Assembly (NCBI GenBank): GCA_018389105.1 | Contig: JACATO010002191.1 | Span: 186,001 to 250,000, forward strand | Length of the DNA stretch: 64,000 bases | Reading direction: 5' to 3' | Source of the DNA: Nautilus pompilius | Taxonomy: Eukaryota > Mollusca > Cephalopoda > Nautilida > Nautilidae | Part shown: positions 11,371-23,860 of the stretch, in pieces | Position numbering within the stretch: the stretch's first letter is position 1 | How the letters are laid out: each line of letters starts with the position of its first letter | The notes under the pieces: model-generated | Databases searched by the model: none | What the model saw: only the letters and a program-made list of their open reading frames with translations | What the model was told of the DNA's origin: nothing | Program-made: the position numbers and the translations under genes

Positions 11371-12412
11371 CACACAAACCCCTCAAAATTGTCATTTATT
11401 AGGTCTGTATGCTTTGCCTGACATCATCTACTATATTATTGATGTGATATTTTTAAAAGGCTAGTGTTCTTCCCGTGTACTAGTTGTTGTTTGACGTACA
11501 CACAAAACTATTTGGATGGGAACAATACACCCCATCTCTTCATAATTTCTTGGCAACTGGAAAACTTTGTGCTCTTAAAACAGCTTTCTTGGGAAGTGCT
11601 AAACAAAACTGTCTTGTTTGAAATGCAGAGTTTATATTTATGGCAGAATTTCAACAGATAATGGAAAAAAGGAATAAATTATCAGCAACTTTAGTTAATA
11701 GTGACAGTATTAATCAATTTAAGAATTGTGTTGATGGCTGATTTCATCTCTCTAGTGGCTCTTTCCTCCTTATAACTACTAAACTGATGGAGATAAATTC
11801 ATTTTGCTTCAAAAGCTGAATCAGAGAGATATCTGACAATGAATTAATCTTTAAAATTTCTTATTAGAAGGATAAGTTGAGTCTTGATTTTTACTTCTTT
11901 TTTTTAAAAAAAATTAAATATTTATGTTTTAAGTCGGATGTTAATATATCTGCTATATAAATTATCCTGCAATATTTATTCTAAAGTCTACAAGAATTAT
12001 TTATGTTTTGTGATCTAAATGGAAGAAAAGAAGATAACAATCAAGCAGAATATTTCATTTCTAGAACACCCAAGAAATTCAGAGATGCAAGACGGTATAT
12101 ACCTTTTCTTTCTTTAAGAAAAGAAAGAAAGGTGGTCATTGATTTACTGTTATTGCAGACATGATTTTAAAAATACCGAGAGTAGGTTGGCAGTTGACAT
12201 TGGGATTAATGAAAGTTTTTTAAATGCTTATTATTATGTATTTGGTGGAGGGACTGCTGAGTAGCATACTTATCTTGGTAGCTTGTTCCTTGTGGATCTG
12301 AGCTGTGTTCTCAGATGTATTTGCTTCTAACTCTTATTTATCTAGTTTTGGTGTTTGCTGAATATCATTTATTTTCACAAGCGTTATTGTAGCTACAAAG
12401 TTTTTCATCATA
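11371..12412. other. AT-rich non-coding stretch with a small hairpin
   Basis: No gene recognised. At 12103-12134 a near-perfect palindrome (CCTTTTCTTTCTTTAAG then AAAAGAAAGAAAGG) could form a 13-14 bp stem. At 12247-12259 GGAGGGACTGCTG is close to the complement of the Tigger left end that begins at 12413, and may be a relic or chance. Confidence 0.4.
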
Positions 12413-14250
12413 CAGCAGTCCTTCGCCAACTGCGGCTTTACCAACCACAGGTTCCACGTATCCACGATTTTTGCTTTTTATACCCTTTTAACAACTACAG
12501 CATTATGTATCCACGGTTCGGCATAGTGTCTGTATCACTCCGCAGTCTAATATATTCCTTCGCTCAGCCTCTTATCTCCCACCACTGGTCTCCACACTCT
12601 CAAACGTTGTGATCCCATAGCATACTGATGTGACTGTTTTCTCATGTTTTCTTAATGACTAACTTTGATTTCGCCCTTAACCATGTCCCCTTTGCCATTC
12701 ATTGATGGCAGTGTTAAAGGTGGTGATAAGCTGAAAAGAGCGAGGATCGTAATGGCCTTAGAAAAGAAAGTTCAAATGCTTGATAGGCCAGCGCATGGGT
12801 AGAGTGTAGCATCAGTGGGACGTGTTATTGGGGTGAACGAATCAAACATTCGTACGATCAAAAAGAGTGAGGCTACGATAGGGACAAGTGTTGCTGGTGG
12901 CACGTAGAAAAGTTCATGCCTGATCATGATTTGGGAAAAGGGGCCATACATATGGATGGAAGACCAGGCCCTGAAAAAGGTTGCCTCTAAGTACCAATAT
13001 TGTGAGAAGGCCAAGCAGCTGGTGGAAAGTTCGGGGAAGGGAAATGTTGAAGACAATACTTAAAGCCTCGGCAGATCACCAGGCCACTGCGCTGTATCCA
13101 AGAGTTTTGAGATTCAAGGCAGCAAAAGACGGGCTGACCCTTCGCCTTTGCTGTAATTCCTCAGGGGACTGCTTCATGAAACCAATGCTCCTGTACTGAT
13201 CTCTGAACACACATGCTCTAAAGTGCAAGAACAAAACCCACCTCTCTGTTTTTTTTGGAGATCTTCTAACCACAAGGTGTTGGTTACTTTTGTCATCTTT
13301 ATTGACTGGTTTAATAACTGTTTGTACATATGAGGTGGAGTGGTATCTTGCCCCCCCCCCCAAAATCTGGCTTTCAAGATGTTACTCATCCTTGACAGTG
13401 CATCTGGTCACCCTGAAGCACTCCAGTTCATCCAAATGTAGAAGTGGTATTCCGCCCTCCCAACACCACATTACTCCTTCAACCCATGGACCAAGGTGTA
13501 ATAGCAACTTTCAAAAGGTATTACACATGGCATACTACTGGAAGAGCTACAACATTGTGGACAGCATCAACAGCATTATCAAGCAATCCATGGATGAAGT
13601 TAAGCCATCAATACTGAATGCAAGTTGGAGTGATGCCGATTGTGTGATCTTTGCCAGGCAAGGGGCTGACCTACATGCAGCCTAATGTCGTTGAGGAGCT
13701 CCTTGAGTCACATGTATAGGAGTTGACTGAGGATGACCTTGAAGAGCTGATGCTGTCCTTCAGTGAGGATGAGGGTGGAAAAGTCAAGACGACTCTTGAC
13801 AACCCCAGCAAAGGAATGCTAGCTGCTAAAACTCTGGCTGACTATTTTATGAAAATTGATCCATTTAAGGAGCACAGCCTTATTTTTAAGGAAGGTTTGG
13901 AGGAGTTAATGAGGTGTACAGGGATCTCCAAAAAAAAAAAAAAAAAGACAAGCCAGCCAGCCATCCATCCTAAGTATTTCTTACAAAACAATTGTCTACT
14001 GAAACTACAGCCTCGTCGATCACCGACCCGCAACCCTCCTCCAGCTAAGATATCACTGTCATCCACCTCATCATGCTCATCAGACATCGACAAAACCTGA
14101 ATAGGGTTGGCAGAGCCCCTCTTACCTGTAACAACACCTTGCCCTCCACATCGTCTGCCATTGTCATCGATGTCGTGGACTTCAACCCTCATTACTGAAG
14201 GTAAATACTGTAAAATTTATATTTTCTTGTAATTTTGTTTTTACATGTAA
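12413..14250 (+). mobile_element. Tigger/pogo-type DNA transposon, right end missing
   Basis: Starts directly after a TA with CAGCAGTCCTTCGCCAAC, typical of Tigger ends (recalled form CAGCAGTCC.TCG), and is followed by a Tigger transposase remnant in the same orientation. After the coding region there is the AT-rich TAAATACTGTAAAATTT tail common in this group, but no complementary right end or second TA-flanked terminus could be found by about 14400. The element is probably truncated on the right or its right terminus has decayed. The end coordinate is approximate. Confidence 0.75.
12683..14100 (+). pseudogene. Tigger-like transposase, broken (CENP-B HTH + DDE)
   Basis: A start at 12683 opens an N-terminal domain with KRARIVMALEKKVQML and VGRVIGVNESNIRTIKK, the psq/CENP-B helix-turn-helix of Tigger proteins (usual GRxxGVNESTVRxIKK). 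The frame is cut by TAG after about 35 codons and again later. The first catalytic region (NADETGL) is missing or unreadable, probably deleted near 13060. Downstream, FKAAKDGLTLRLCCNSSGD (13113) matches the family block FKAAKDRLTLLLC. LILDSASGHPEALQ (about 13391) holds the second Asp, and after a frameshift RPPNTTLLLQPMDQGVIATF holds the third. The C-terminal part continues with WKSYNIVDSINSI, then MTEDDLEELMLSFSEDEGGK at 13723 and an A-rich insertion at about 13930. Dead copy; a different lineage from the Tigger-like element at 21750. Confidence 0.85.
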
Positions 14251-16555
14251 GAGGAAACAGGGATAGTTCAGATGAAATCCTCACCTAACTGGCTGATGTA
14301 GGAGAGCAAAAACAACCCCACCCCCTGAGTCAAGCCAGCCAACCCTGACTGGTGATCACACACAGGTCACTAATCTCGGTGCCAAACCGCATCTGTTTTT
14401 GTTGCTTTAATGTCTGACAGCCTCTGGCTTGATCATGAAGAGCAGTTGGATTTTAATCCTCTGCCTGAGGTCAGGTGATTGGTTGAAGTTGCCCACCAAC
14501 ATTAGCTGCAGGGCTGCTGCTTTAACCATTCCATGCCTAAGAAACTTCGAGGAAAGTATCAACATAGTTGTCTTCTCTTGATTATTTCTGTGTAATGGGT
14601 AAAAGACTAGAATATATTTGATCACCAGGTTAGAAATGCACTTTATTGAATTTCAATGAATGTTCTGTACAACACATCAAATAGAAGAGTGTGAAATAAA
14701 TTTCTAATACTTGAGCAAGCCAGCTTTGCATTTTACTTTTCTTTTCTAATTTAGGTGTGGTCTGATACCTATTCCAGTATATTTAAAGGCAGTGGAAACC
14801 ACTTACTTGATTAGATTACCTGACTGCCACAGGCAAAGTTTTGGTTCTGTATTTTTCATTAAATCTGTAAAATATATATATATTTTTAAACACCAAGACG
14901 ACTTATGTTCCAGAAAAACATTTGTGTCTTGGGATGGAGTTGAAACAGAAATTCTTAAATAATATGCCAGATGTTTTCCCTACATTCTGTTTGTACTTTT
15001 CATTATGGTTGAGTTACCATCATAACTGCAGTAACTGCTGGATTTTTGGTACATTTAGTAATATCTCTCTCTCTCTCTCTCTCTCGTTGTTGATGTAGCT
15101 TGCAGGTAGGTTTCTTTGTGTGTGCATAAAGCAGCCAGCATAATGATTACAAACCTGTTTATCCTTAACTAGCAGCTGGCTTCTTTCACTTTGTTTCTCT
15201 CCAGATAATATTTCAATAGTGAGGTGGCTTGTCACTCTTTTCCAAGGATGTGGTTTAAAAAGCAACGACAAATAATATTTCCAAATATGTGGATGGGTTG
15301 GGAGTCATCCAAGGTGATTAATGTAATTGAGACGCAAAATCCGTTAGGTGTAGTGCAGCCATACACTGCTGTAATTGATGACATTTCTTTCTTTCTTTCT
15401 GTTTTTTTTTTGTTGTAAATACAATTAGGTTTCCTCTGAAAACTTTTTGTTCTCAAAGACAGACATATTATAAAATATAGCAAAGAAAAAAAAAACAAAA
15501 TAGCAACAACCATAGTTTAAAAGTTGGGTAAATATATGTGTATTGCATGGCATGAACTTTGGAAAAGGAGCTTACATCTTTGAATGTGATAAGTTGCATA
15601 CATATTTTCTGGGCTTCTGAGGTGAACTCTGATAAGTCAGTATTCCCCTTTAAAAACAAAATAAACACAAGAGGATGCTTCTGGTGTCATATTGTTTAAA
15701 TAAATACCTTTGCAATAACAATGAGCCAGTCACTTCTTGCTTCAATACAAATGACTGGACTTCTGTAATGACGATAAAGAACAAACCAGCAAGCTAGTGG
15801 CAGCAAACCTTTGATGGTGATGCAGTTGTCATGCTTCCTGCTGTGGATGTACATGTAAATATGCATGCATAAAACGTGTGTAGACATTAAAGAACATTTT
15901 TGTGAATTTGTTTAAATTTAGGAAGAAATCATGTACTTAGTATGTAATATGCATATAGAACCAAAATAATAACTTATCTTTTTTTTTTCTAATTAATATT
16001 TTTAATTTAAAAATGGAGTGGTTTGAAAAATTGTCTTTCCTTTTTCTTCAGAAGGGGTTAAAATTTTTAAAAATTATCTTATTTGACAAAATGTACTAAT
16101 GTATATAAATTAAATAAATAAATGGATTATAGAAGATTCATTTGGGAAATAGGATATTTCCTGAAGTTATATCCTTTATTAAGTTTGTGCAAAAGAATGA
16201 GCATAGTAGTGTAAAGATTGTGTGACTGTTGATTCTGGTGGGAGGAGCAGCGAAAGCTCAGGTACTTGCTCCTTCTGACACGTTACCTTCAGTTGGCACT
16301 TGCAGAAGTATTGCTGCAAGTGTCAGACTTTGTGATGGCAAGGTGTCCTAAAGAAAGGAATGTAACATGGTTTATTTCCATTATTTCTGTCTGAGCTTTG
16401 CTTCCTGTCATGGCCAGGAGCTGTGCAGGGTTGGTAGGTGCCTTTGTGTTGTTGTGCCAAAGTAGTAATATTTAGAATTTTTGATTTTGTCATACTGCAG
16501 AATGATTAGGAGAGGATAATTGGAGTCGGTCGGTCAGTCAGATTTTTATAGAAAC
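14251..16555. other. Non-coding stretch with a CT microsatellite
   Basis: No gene seen. A (CT)11 run lies at 15064-15085. A strong pyrimidine acceptor (TTTCTCTCCAG) ends at 15203 but no convincing exon follows. The 14400-14560 part is richer in GC, yet neither strand gives a recognisable protein. Confidence 0.4.
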
Positions 16556-16559
16556 TTAA

Positions 16560-17652
16560 CCCGTTCACTACCGTGAGTTGACGTAAGCAGCTCTTCTATT
16601 TACCACTTGTGCCCCACAAGCTGTTCTCGCCAGCTCTACGTCACCATCACATCATCAGAGAGATTAACAGGTGATTGGCCGTACAAGTATTGATTGGTAT
16701 TGACAACCGGTCAGATGCGTTTATCGAAATTAGTAGGTCAGGGAATTTTTAACAGAGATGAGTTTGTGGAAAACTCCTTTGTTTGAAGTTATTTTAGGAA
16801 GTGTGGAGGCTGTTGATGAAAGAAAACGAAATAAAAATGGCAGGTACAAGTAAAGGAAGTCAAAAATCTCTTGCTTATCGGTGCAAGAGGCTCAGAAATT
16901 AATATCGAAATGGGTTGTTGATGACGAAGATGGTTTAGTTTTGTTGAGGCTGCTGCTCAGACTGCCCTCCCCTTAAGAACATGCCAGCTCCCTGCGCTGC
17001 ATGCTCAAGAATGCCCTCGATAGGCAGGAGTTGTGTTACTTGTAGTGCTCCATCAAAACGTTTTGGGCTATACCGGGCATCCATCCATACATCCATCCAT
17101 CCCCAACAACCCTATCTCCACCCTAAGGAATGATTTGAGAAATATCACTCACAAAGAAATTATTTTTGTATGATATACTGAAGTGGGAGAAAAACACAAA
17201 TTATTGTAGAAAACTGTGTAAATGGCTGTCAGCATAAACTAACATTTATTGAAAAAAGATGTGAACTTTACCAAACTGACTCCAGGGGTCATGGAAATTT
17301 CAATTACCGCTGTTCGCATTTTGTTTGACAAAAATGATTTGAATTTTGGCTATGCTATGCTAATAATATATATATATATCGCTCTAGTGACATATGATCT
17401 ATAAGTTTATTATATCAATTTAATGTGATTTTATCCTTGATTAAACTGTTAATAAAGGTAAACTTTAATTTTATTCTTTTTACATGACTAGAAAGATAAT
17501 TTTATAAGGATCATTTATCATATGTCTAAATTGAAAAATACTTCAAATAAAAATGTTATCAGAGGCTTAGTGTAGCCATTATTTTAAAAAAAAAAAGCCA
17601 TTCAGTAATTAATCTGGGTTCAGCATGTCCCATTAACTCAGTAGTGAAAGAG
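16560..17652. mobile_element. Non-autonomous piggyBac-like element, TTAA-flanked
   Basis: Flanked by TTAA at 16556-16559 and 17653-17656. The left end reads CCCGTTCACTACCGTGAG and the complement of the right end reads CTCTTTCACTACTGAG, so the termini share C.C.TTCACTAC. This matches the piggyBac pattern of TTAA plus a 'CYCTTTCMCT' end, as in the clear copy at 27960. Internal sequence is about 1.1 kb and mostly non-coding. Around 16975-17070 one frame reads CAACSRMPSIGRSCVTCSAP, a Cys-rich stretch that may be a relic of the C-terminal zinc-binding tail of a piggyBac transposase. No DDD core is visible, so this would be a deletion derivative. Imperfect termini keep the call moderate. Confidence 0.6.
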
Positions 17653-17656
17653 TTAA

Positions 17657-20600
17657 ATGAAAAAGAAAAAGAGGATAAAGCAACAATCTTGCATTAGCTA
17701 CATGTATAAGCTAAAATAAGCCAAGTTTATTTGTTACTCTATCAAAAATCCTGAAAAGGTCACAATGGAGCGTAAGGAGATGCCGCTGACTGACTTGTGC
17801 ATTAACTGTGGTGGAGTGAGAAATCAGTTTTTAAATTGGTCTTTTAGTTGTTAAAGTCTCGCTGAGGAGTGAATGGATAAGTGGAGAGTTTCATAGTTTG
17901 TGCAGCCTTTAGGAGAATGATCTTCTTCAGCTTATCAGCCCGGTGGTTTATGAGCAAGCTCTTATTTCTTACACTTCTTAGCTATAACAAGACCCAACTT
18001 GGACAAAGGGAAAAGAGGTTAAAATGTTGTGTCACCCAGCTACCATTAATTTCCTTCAAAATCTTGCTGAAGCCTTTTGTAAATCTATCCACTATTTATG
18101 AAGTGCTTTTAGTTAGATTTTGCTCTGTCCTTCACATAGCATTTTCAGGATAAACTGTTATCATGTAAAAAAAAATTGGACAAAAACACATGTTGTCTCT
18201 TTTTGCATACGTTAATTTTGCCTAGTTCATCGTTACATCCATTTTGTTAAAGCTGCTGATGGCTGAACGTATTTTCACAAGATGACATGCCTTTGGCCAC
18301 ATTTTAAAGTCAGAATGGAATTTGTCAATTGTGTGTTAGTTTGTTCACATAGGGAACACACTTCTTTTTTTTTTTAAATACTGTATATGTTTCCATGACA
18401 TCAAGAAAGGAGTTCCTGAAACTTATATAAAATCTCTTTAAATAGTCTCATACTGTCAGTGTGTCTGTCTGTTCTGTTGTGGAAGGAGTTGGGATGTCTA
18501 CCTTACTTTAGACTACCTGATTTGGTAAAGCATTCCAGGAAGATTATGCTGAATTACTAAAAACTAGGTAATCGAAGCCTCTTTAGTCCATACTTTTCCC
18601 ATTAACATGATGTGGATTCCGTGGATCAAGTATGTTCCAAAAAGGGTCCTACACAGGGAAACTAGAACTGCTGAAGTTTACTGTGGTATTGGCAGCATGA
18701 TTTAGATTACTTATGATCTTGCTTTGAGGTATACTCTCTAATATTGTTTATATGAAGTATAATAATTTATTGCAAATAGTTATTACCTGCATAACCATGT
18801 CTTTGATCTTGGAATCTCTGTGGGCAACTAGAAGATTTCTTTTTTTTACCTATTCAGTGACTAACTTTGTTTTCATTCCTTTTTGTTATTCAGTCATTAT
18901 AAAGTCATTCCCTTATACTAATGGACGTAGAAGCTACTCTAGTGCAAACTAACACATACTTTCACGCCATCTACAATTACATTTCAACATGAAATTTTAT
19001 AGTACCAACAGTTTCTCAAATGCATTGCCACATTTTTAACAGAAAGGTTTGTAAACATTACTCAAAACTTCACATGTCTTGGCCTTTAACTCTTCCATTG
19101 TTGCATGCACTTCTTCTTTGGCCCATCTTCATAAGGAAAAAAGTAAAATAAAAAACTAGGACTGGTCTTTCTAACAGGGCCATGCCATTGAGCTGTGCCA
19201 TCTTTGGTCACACCTAAAACCCATAGAACATTATCATGAGAATTGCATATGATTATTTTTCCAAATGAGACAATAATGAAGCTTCTATCCATATTAAAAC
19301 AAAAATTACACAATTTTCATATAGAGAATGATTTTTTAATTACCATGTATAATCATATAAATATTTGTTTGCTTGAAACTTTGGTTTTTGAAACCATTCT
19401 TGTTAATCTTTTTTATTTTTTTTTAGTATACATGTAAGGACTTTATAAAGTACAAGTAAATAGATACTCAAGTTTGAAAGAATACTTTTTTATTCTGGAA
19501 CCATGAGCTAGACTTTGTGGTACAGCCTCTTATGCAAAGCAGCACACATTGTATAGATAGGATCGGCAATTCCGATCTGTAGGATTTTAACCCATTCCTA
19601 CCATACTAGGAGTATTAGAAAGTGAATTAATTGAAACTTCTGTAGCAATTGGTCATGGGTGGGGCTATGTGTACTTACTGGGGTTTACATACAGTGATGG
19701 CCCAGGCCGAGCAGAATTCTGATGCCCTGACTCTCTCTCCATCTTGTTGCACTGGTAGCATGAAGTGGGGGCAGGCAGTATCTCCCATAAAAATACTATC
19801 CTCTTTGGACAGATGGCCACTGGCATCGACAGACAAAAATCCCTCTCAGAGAATGTTGATTTCATATCATATAGAACTTATTTCTTTCACAGTTCTCAAC
19901 TGTAACCACTGAATGGACTAAATTGTTGTGGCTTACAGATGGTCCAATGACAATTCCTATGCTGTATAATACCGCACTCTGTGAAAACCTGGACTGACTA
20001 GAAGAACTTATTGTTCCAAAAGGCAAAATGGTCTGGTAGCATCTGTGTTGCCTATTGCAATTGACAGCTGACATTGCATAGTGTGAGGAGTGGTTTTTAT
20101 TTTTGTTGTTGTTGTTGTCCTCTATGCTATGGAGACAATGTTGGACACTTGTACATGTTCTTCTAAATTTGTAGCTGATTGTCAAGATGTAGTTTTCATG
20201 CTCTTCACAGCATAAAATTTCCATTCTGTTGGCTTTGCTTTGGGCATCTATGCACATGAATTGTTGTCTTATGGATTTTTTTTAACTAGTCAATCACTCT
20301 TTTAGTTGTCAACAACAGAATGCCAGTGCTTGGGGATTTCATGCTGGCTAACAACATCCCACTGCCTGACTCTGTGCTTCTTTGAAAGTTTGCGTTCTTG
20401 TGAACCATGGTTCCCTGCAGACTGAAGATTCCTGTCTTGCAATTGTTCTAACAGCTTGCAAATCATGTGCTTGCTTTGTGATTGGAATGAACTATATAAG
20501 TTTCAAGAAGTCTCTATTTATCTATATGATTTATTTACCAAATGTGGGATAACTTACTGGTAAGTTCAAAATTGTAGCTGCCAGTGTATATTTGTCGTGT

Positions 20601-21655
20601 TGTCTGTAAAATAAAATATAGATGTTTTGGAGTTTTATGATCTGTTGATTTTATGGGTTGATTTTGCTTAATCACTTGTTTAGTTATCTAAATTTTATAT
20701 ATTTTAAATTATAATAGATGGATCATAGTACTACAGAGAATAAAGATATCTCACCATGTGAATCATCAAATCACTGAACATGTCAACTATTCATTTCCAC
20801 TGAAAAATGAATAGTGGAATTAAACAGTTTTTTTTACCAACAGGGCGTGTATTACTTCTAACAAGTCACGCGCTGTATGGTGTAGGTTTCCCACACCTTG
20901 GCAACAGCTATCATCAGAACAAGTTTCCTGAGGAACATTGAAATATAATGAGCTTGGAGCAATTAGAGTCGCTCTAGCACAAGTGGACAGGGGAGAGCAA
21001 CTTTTAATGTTCTTGAAAATAAGCGAGTTTGTAATTTTGTGTTGTGTACTGGTCATTGTTTTTGTTCTTTTTTGCCAAATATTTTGGATATATACTAACC
21101 GACGTTTAATGAGAAGTTCTAAGTAATGTGATAGGGCATTGTTACAGAGGATGACTTAAAATACTTTTTAGCACTTATTTTCACAAAGAGGGTTGTTGAA
21201 GATTCTGCTTTATTTTGGCAAAGTGTTTTAAAAATAAACAAACACAAAACAAAACAAAAATGTATGTGTGTATATATATATATATATATATTCTTTTTCA
21301 TGAGATCTCATTCTCTGATAGACTAAAATGCCATTAACATAAGGCTTCATTTTTTAAAATCTTCCTTCAGATCATCATGGCAACCTTTTTCTTTTTCTCC
21401 ATAATGGTGATAGAGCACAAGAATGATTCTATTCATCCTATTGTTCTTTTCAATAAATTGATGTACTTTCAAATTTTTTATCATTAGTAATTTATCTTAT
21501 TTCTTTTGTTAATCATATATACAGCATAAATGAATGTTTGGCTTTATTAACAATTTACATGATGCCAAAAACTCATGAAACATTCTTTAACAGAGCTAAT
21601 TTTCACATCTGTGCAAATTGGTTATGTATGCAATTTTTATTTGTTAAAAGTTGTT
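17657..21655. other. AT-rich non-coding stretch, about 4 kb
   Basis: No gene or element recognised. A moderately GC-richer block at 19640-19860 has open frames of 66-87 codons on both strands with no family features. A (TA)10 run lies at 21271-21291. A small hairpin (ACTATTCATTT..AAATGAATAGT) lies at 20787-20817. Confidence 0.4.

Positions 21656-21710
<55 letters not shown>
21656..21710. repeat. (CT)n microsatellite
   Basis: About 55 bases of CT with one slip (CTTCTC) near 21672. It ends 40 bases before the Tigger element. Confidence 0.97.
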
Positions 21711-21713
<3 letters not shown>

Positions 21714-21957
21714 GTACAATGATTAGATTTAAACTTTAGAATTTAACTACAGTCAAACCTGTCTGTAACAGCCACTTAGGGGACTGACCAAAAATGGCCT
21801 TTATGAGCAGGTGGACTTTATATCCAGGTTGGGTAGTATGGCCGGCCAAATTATAAATAATTAAACACATGCAAGTACAATGTATTTAAAACAACACTTT
21901 TATTAATTATATACATATTTGTAAAAATCAAATGCTATTTCTAATCGAATATTTATA

Positions 21958-23466
21958 TCAAATAAATGTCTTTTTTTGGAAAAAATCATCAATTTTCATT
22001 TGTTTCCTTTGTTTACTCATATTCATTACTTCAATCGTTGCCTGGATGTCCAAAAGTGATTCTAGTACATCATGTCGACCAGCAAGTTTCATGTAGTTGA
22101 TGACATCCTTCAGTCCGGATTGGCATTTTGACATGGTGATCATTTCTTCTTTGGTAGCTTCTGGCTCAGGAATATCATCATCTGTAGATTCTACATCTGA
22201 AGTGCTGTGGCTAGGTACTGTAACTGCAGGGCCGTCCAACTGTGTTGTTGCCACTTCATTATCTATCTTAACAAGATCTCTAAATTCACAGCCAAACAAA
22301 TCAGTGGAAAGCTTGAGGGCCATAAGGGGAACATTAACATAATCTGAGTCATCATCCTCCGTAGATGTGGAAGGCACCGGTTCAGGATTATCATTGGAGA
22401 GAGGGGTGTCTAGCACACCAAAGCCACATGATTTAAAGCATTTTTCAATTGTGGTAGCCTCGACCGCTTTCCAACAAGAATTAATCCAATAAATGGCGTC
22501 AAAGACCGATATCTCCTTCAAGATTTGACTGCTGCATTTTGTTTTGTCCTCCTCAATGGCATTGAGGACAAACTGCAGCTGTCGGTTGCGGAATTTTAAG
22601 TTTAAAGGCTTGGATGATTCCTTGATCCATCGGCTGTGACATGGACGTTGTGTTGGGGGGCAAGAATTGAAGCTTGACATTGGAAAGTTTTACATTAGGG
22701 TGTGATGGAGCATTATCTAGGAACAATAACACATTTCTCTTTTGGCGACGCATGCAATTGTTGAAGGATTTTAGCCAATCATCGAACACATAGCTGGTCA
22801 TCCACGCCTTGCTATTGGACATGTAGGTAACCGGCAAGGATTTGACATCAAGATTCTTGAAGCAGCGAGGCTTAGCAGATTTACCGATCACCAATGGTGT
22901 GTACTTTTCGCCTGTCATACTAGCACAAAGTGCTATCGTCAATCTTTTTTTCGACATTTTGCCACCACGACACTGTGTGCCTTTCACGTGAAATGTTTTT
23001 TTATTGGTTGTTGCACAGTAAATCAGACCGGTCTCGTCCATGTTAAAGATGTCTGCTGGTGCGTAGTCTTCACACAGCTTGGGGATCTTTGCTTTCCAAT
23101 CACTGATGACTTTTTCGCTGACGTCACCACTTTCACCGGTGATAGTACCAAATGCAATGTTATGGCGCTTTACGAAGGCCTCTAGCCAACCATTGTCAAG
23201 TTGTTTTGCGAACTCAAGTGCTTTTTGTAGCACATTCTATTGATTTCCTCATTGCCAGTTTTTCTAGATTTGCGCTTGCGCTCACTTGAAACATTTGATT
23301 CATAATCGGCTAACACTTCTGCTTTGCGTTTCACAATGTTTTGAATCTAAGTGCGCCATACACCTAACTCATCTGCTATTTTCCGAGCACTTTTGCCATT
23401 ATCACTGAGGTTTACAACTTTCACACGATCTTCGAGTGTCAATGTCGTCCGTTTTGGCGTAGCCAT
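21958..23466 (-). pseudogene. Tigger-like (pogo/CENP-B type) transposase, stop and two frameshifts
   Basis: The likely start is ATG at 23466 (MATPKRTTLTLEDRVKVVNL..), leading into a CENP-B/psq-type helix-turn-helix with NGKSARKIADELGV. Codon 40 is TAG where Gln or Lys is usual before IQNIVKRKAEV. A frameshift near 23235 leads into the second DNA-binding half (LDNGWLEAFVKRHNI) and the DDE domain. The three acidic residues are visible: FNMDETGL, LLFLDNAPSH and SQPMDQGII, with 29 residues between the second and third Asp. A second frameshift at about 22600 leads into the long C-terminal region, rich in acidic and Ser residues, ending KIDDFFQKK before a stop at 21958. The DDE core itself is intact, so decay is modest. 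Length would be about 500 residues, normal for Tigger-derived proteins. Confidence 0.92.
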
Positions 23467-23614
23467 TGTGTACAGTATGGAAATTCAATGCAGAATGAAA
23501 TGCTATGAAAAACGGAGGCTATTTATACAAATGTCTTGCTTCGCTAATTAAATAGAAAAAGTCATCAAAGAATTCAAATAACATATTATAATTAATAGGC
23601 GAATGTCTGAAGTT

Positions 23615-23860
23615 GATAAGCGCATGTCATGTGGCATGAATTGTGATAAAGTGCTCAGTGGGAGACGCGTTCACTGCATAAATATTGTTGTTCACTCGTA
23701 GTGTTATTAATGAAAAGTGTATGTTATTATTCTTCAATAAAAAAGCAAACCATTGTCTTTAGTTTACATTATTTTTTTTCTTTGATGTTTGTACTCATGG
23801 GAGAATGCGTCTCCCACTGAGCACTTTATCACAATTCATGCCACATGACATGCGCTTATC
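23615..23860. repeat. 58-bp inverted repeat pair inside the Tigger-like element
   Basis: Arms at 23615-23672 and 23803-23860 are reverse complements over 58 bases with one mismatch. Each outer end begins GATAAGCGCATGTCATG and each inner end finishes GGAGACGC(G/A)TTC. The 130-base loop is AT-rich. The arms lie between the transposase start and the right terminal repeat, that is in its upstream region. It may be a nested MITE or a part of the element itself. No certain target duplication was seen beside it. Confidence 0.93.

Noticed and set aside
22097..23185. Plus-strand open frames of 65-81 codons
   Set aside because: Antisense shadows of the minus-strand Tigger-like transposase.
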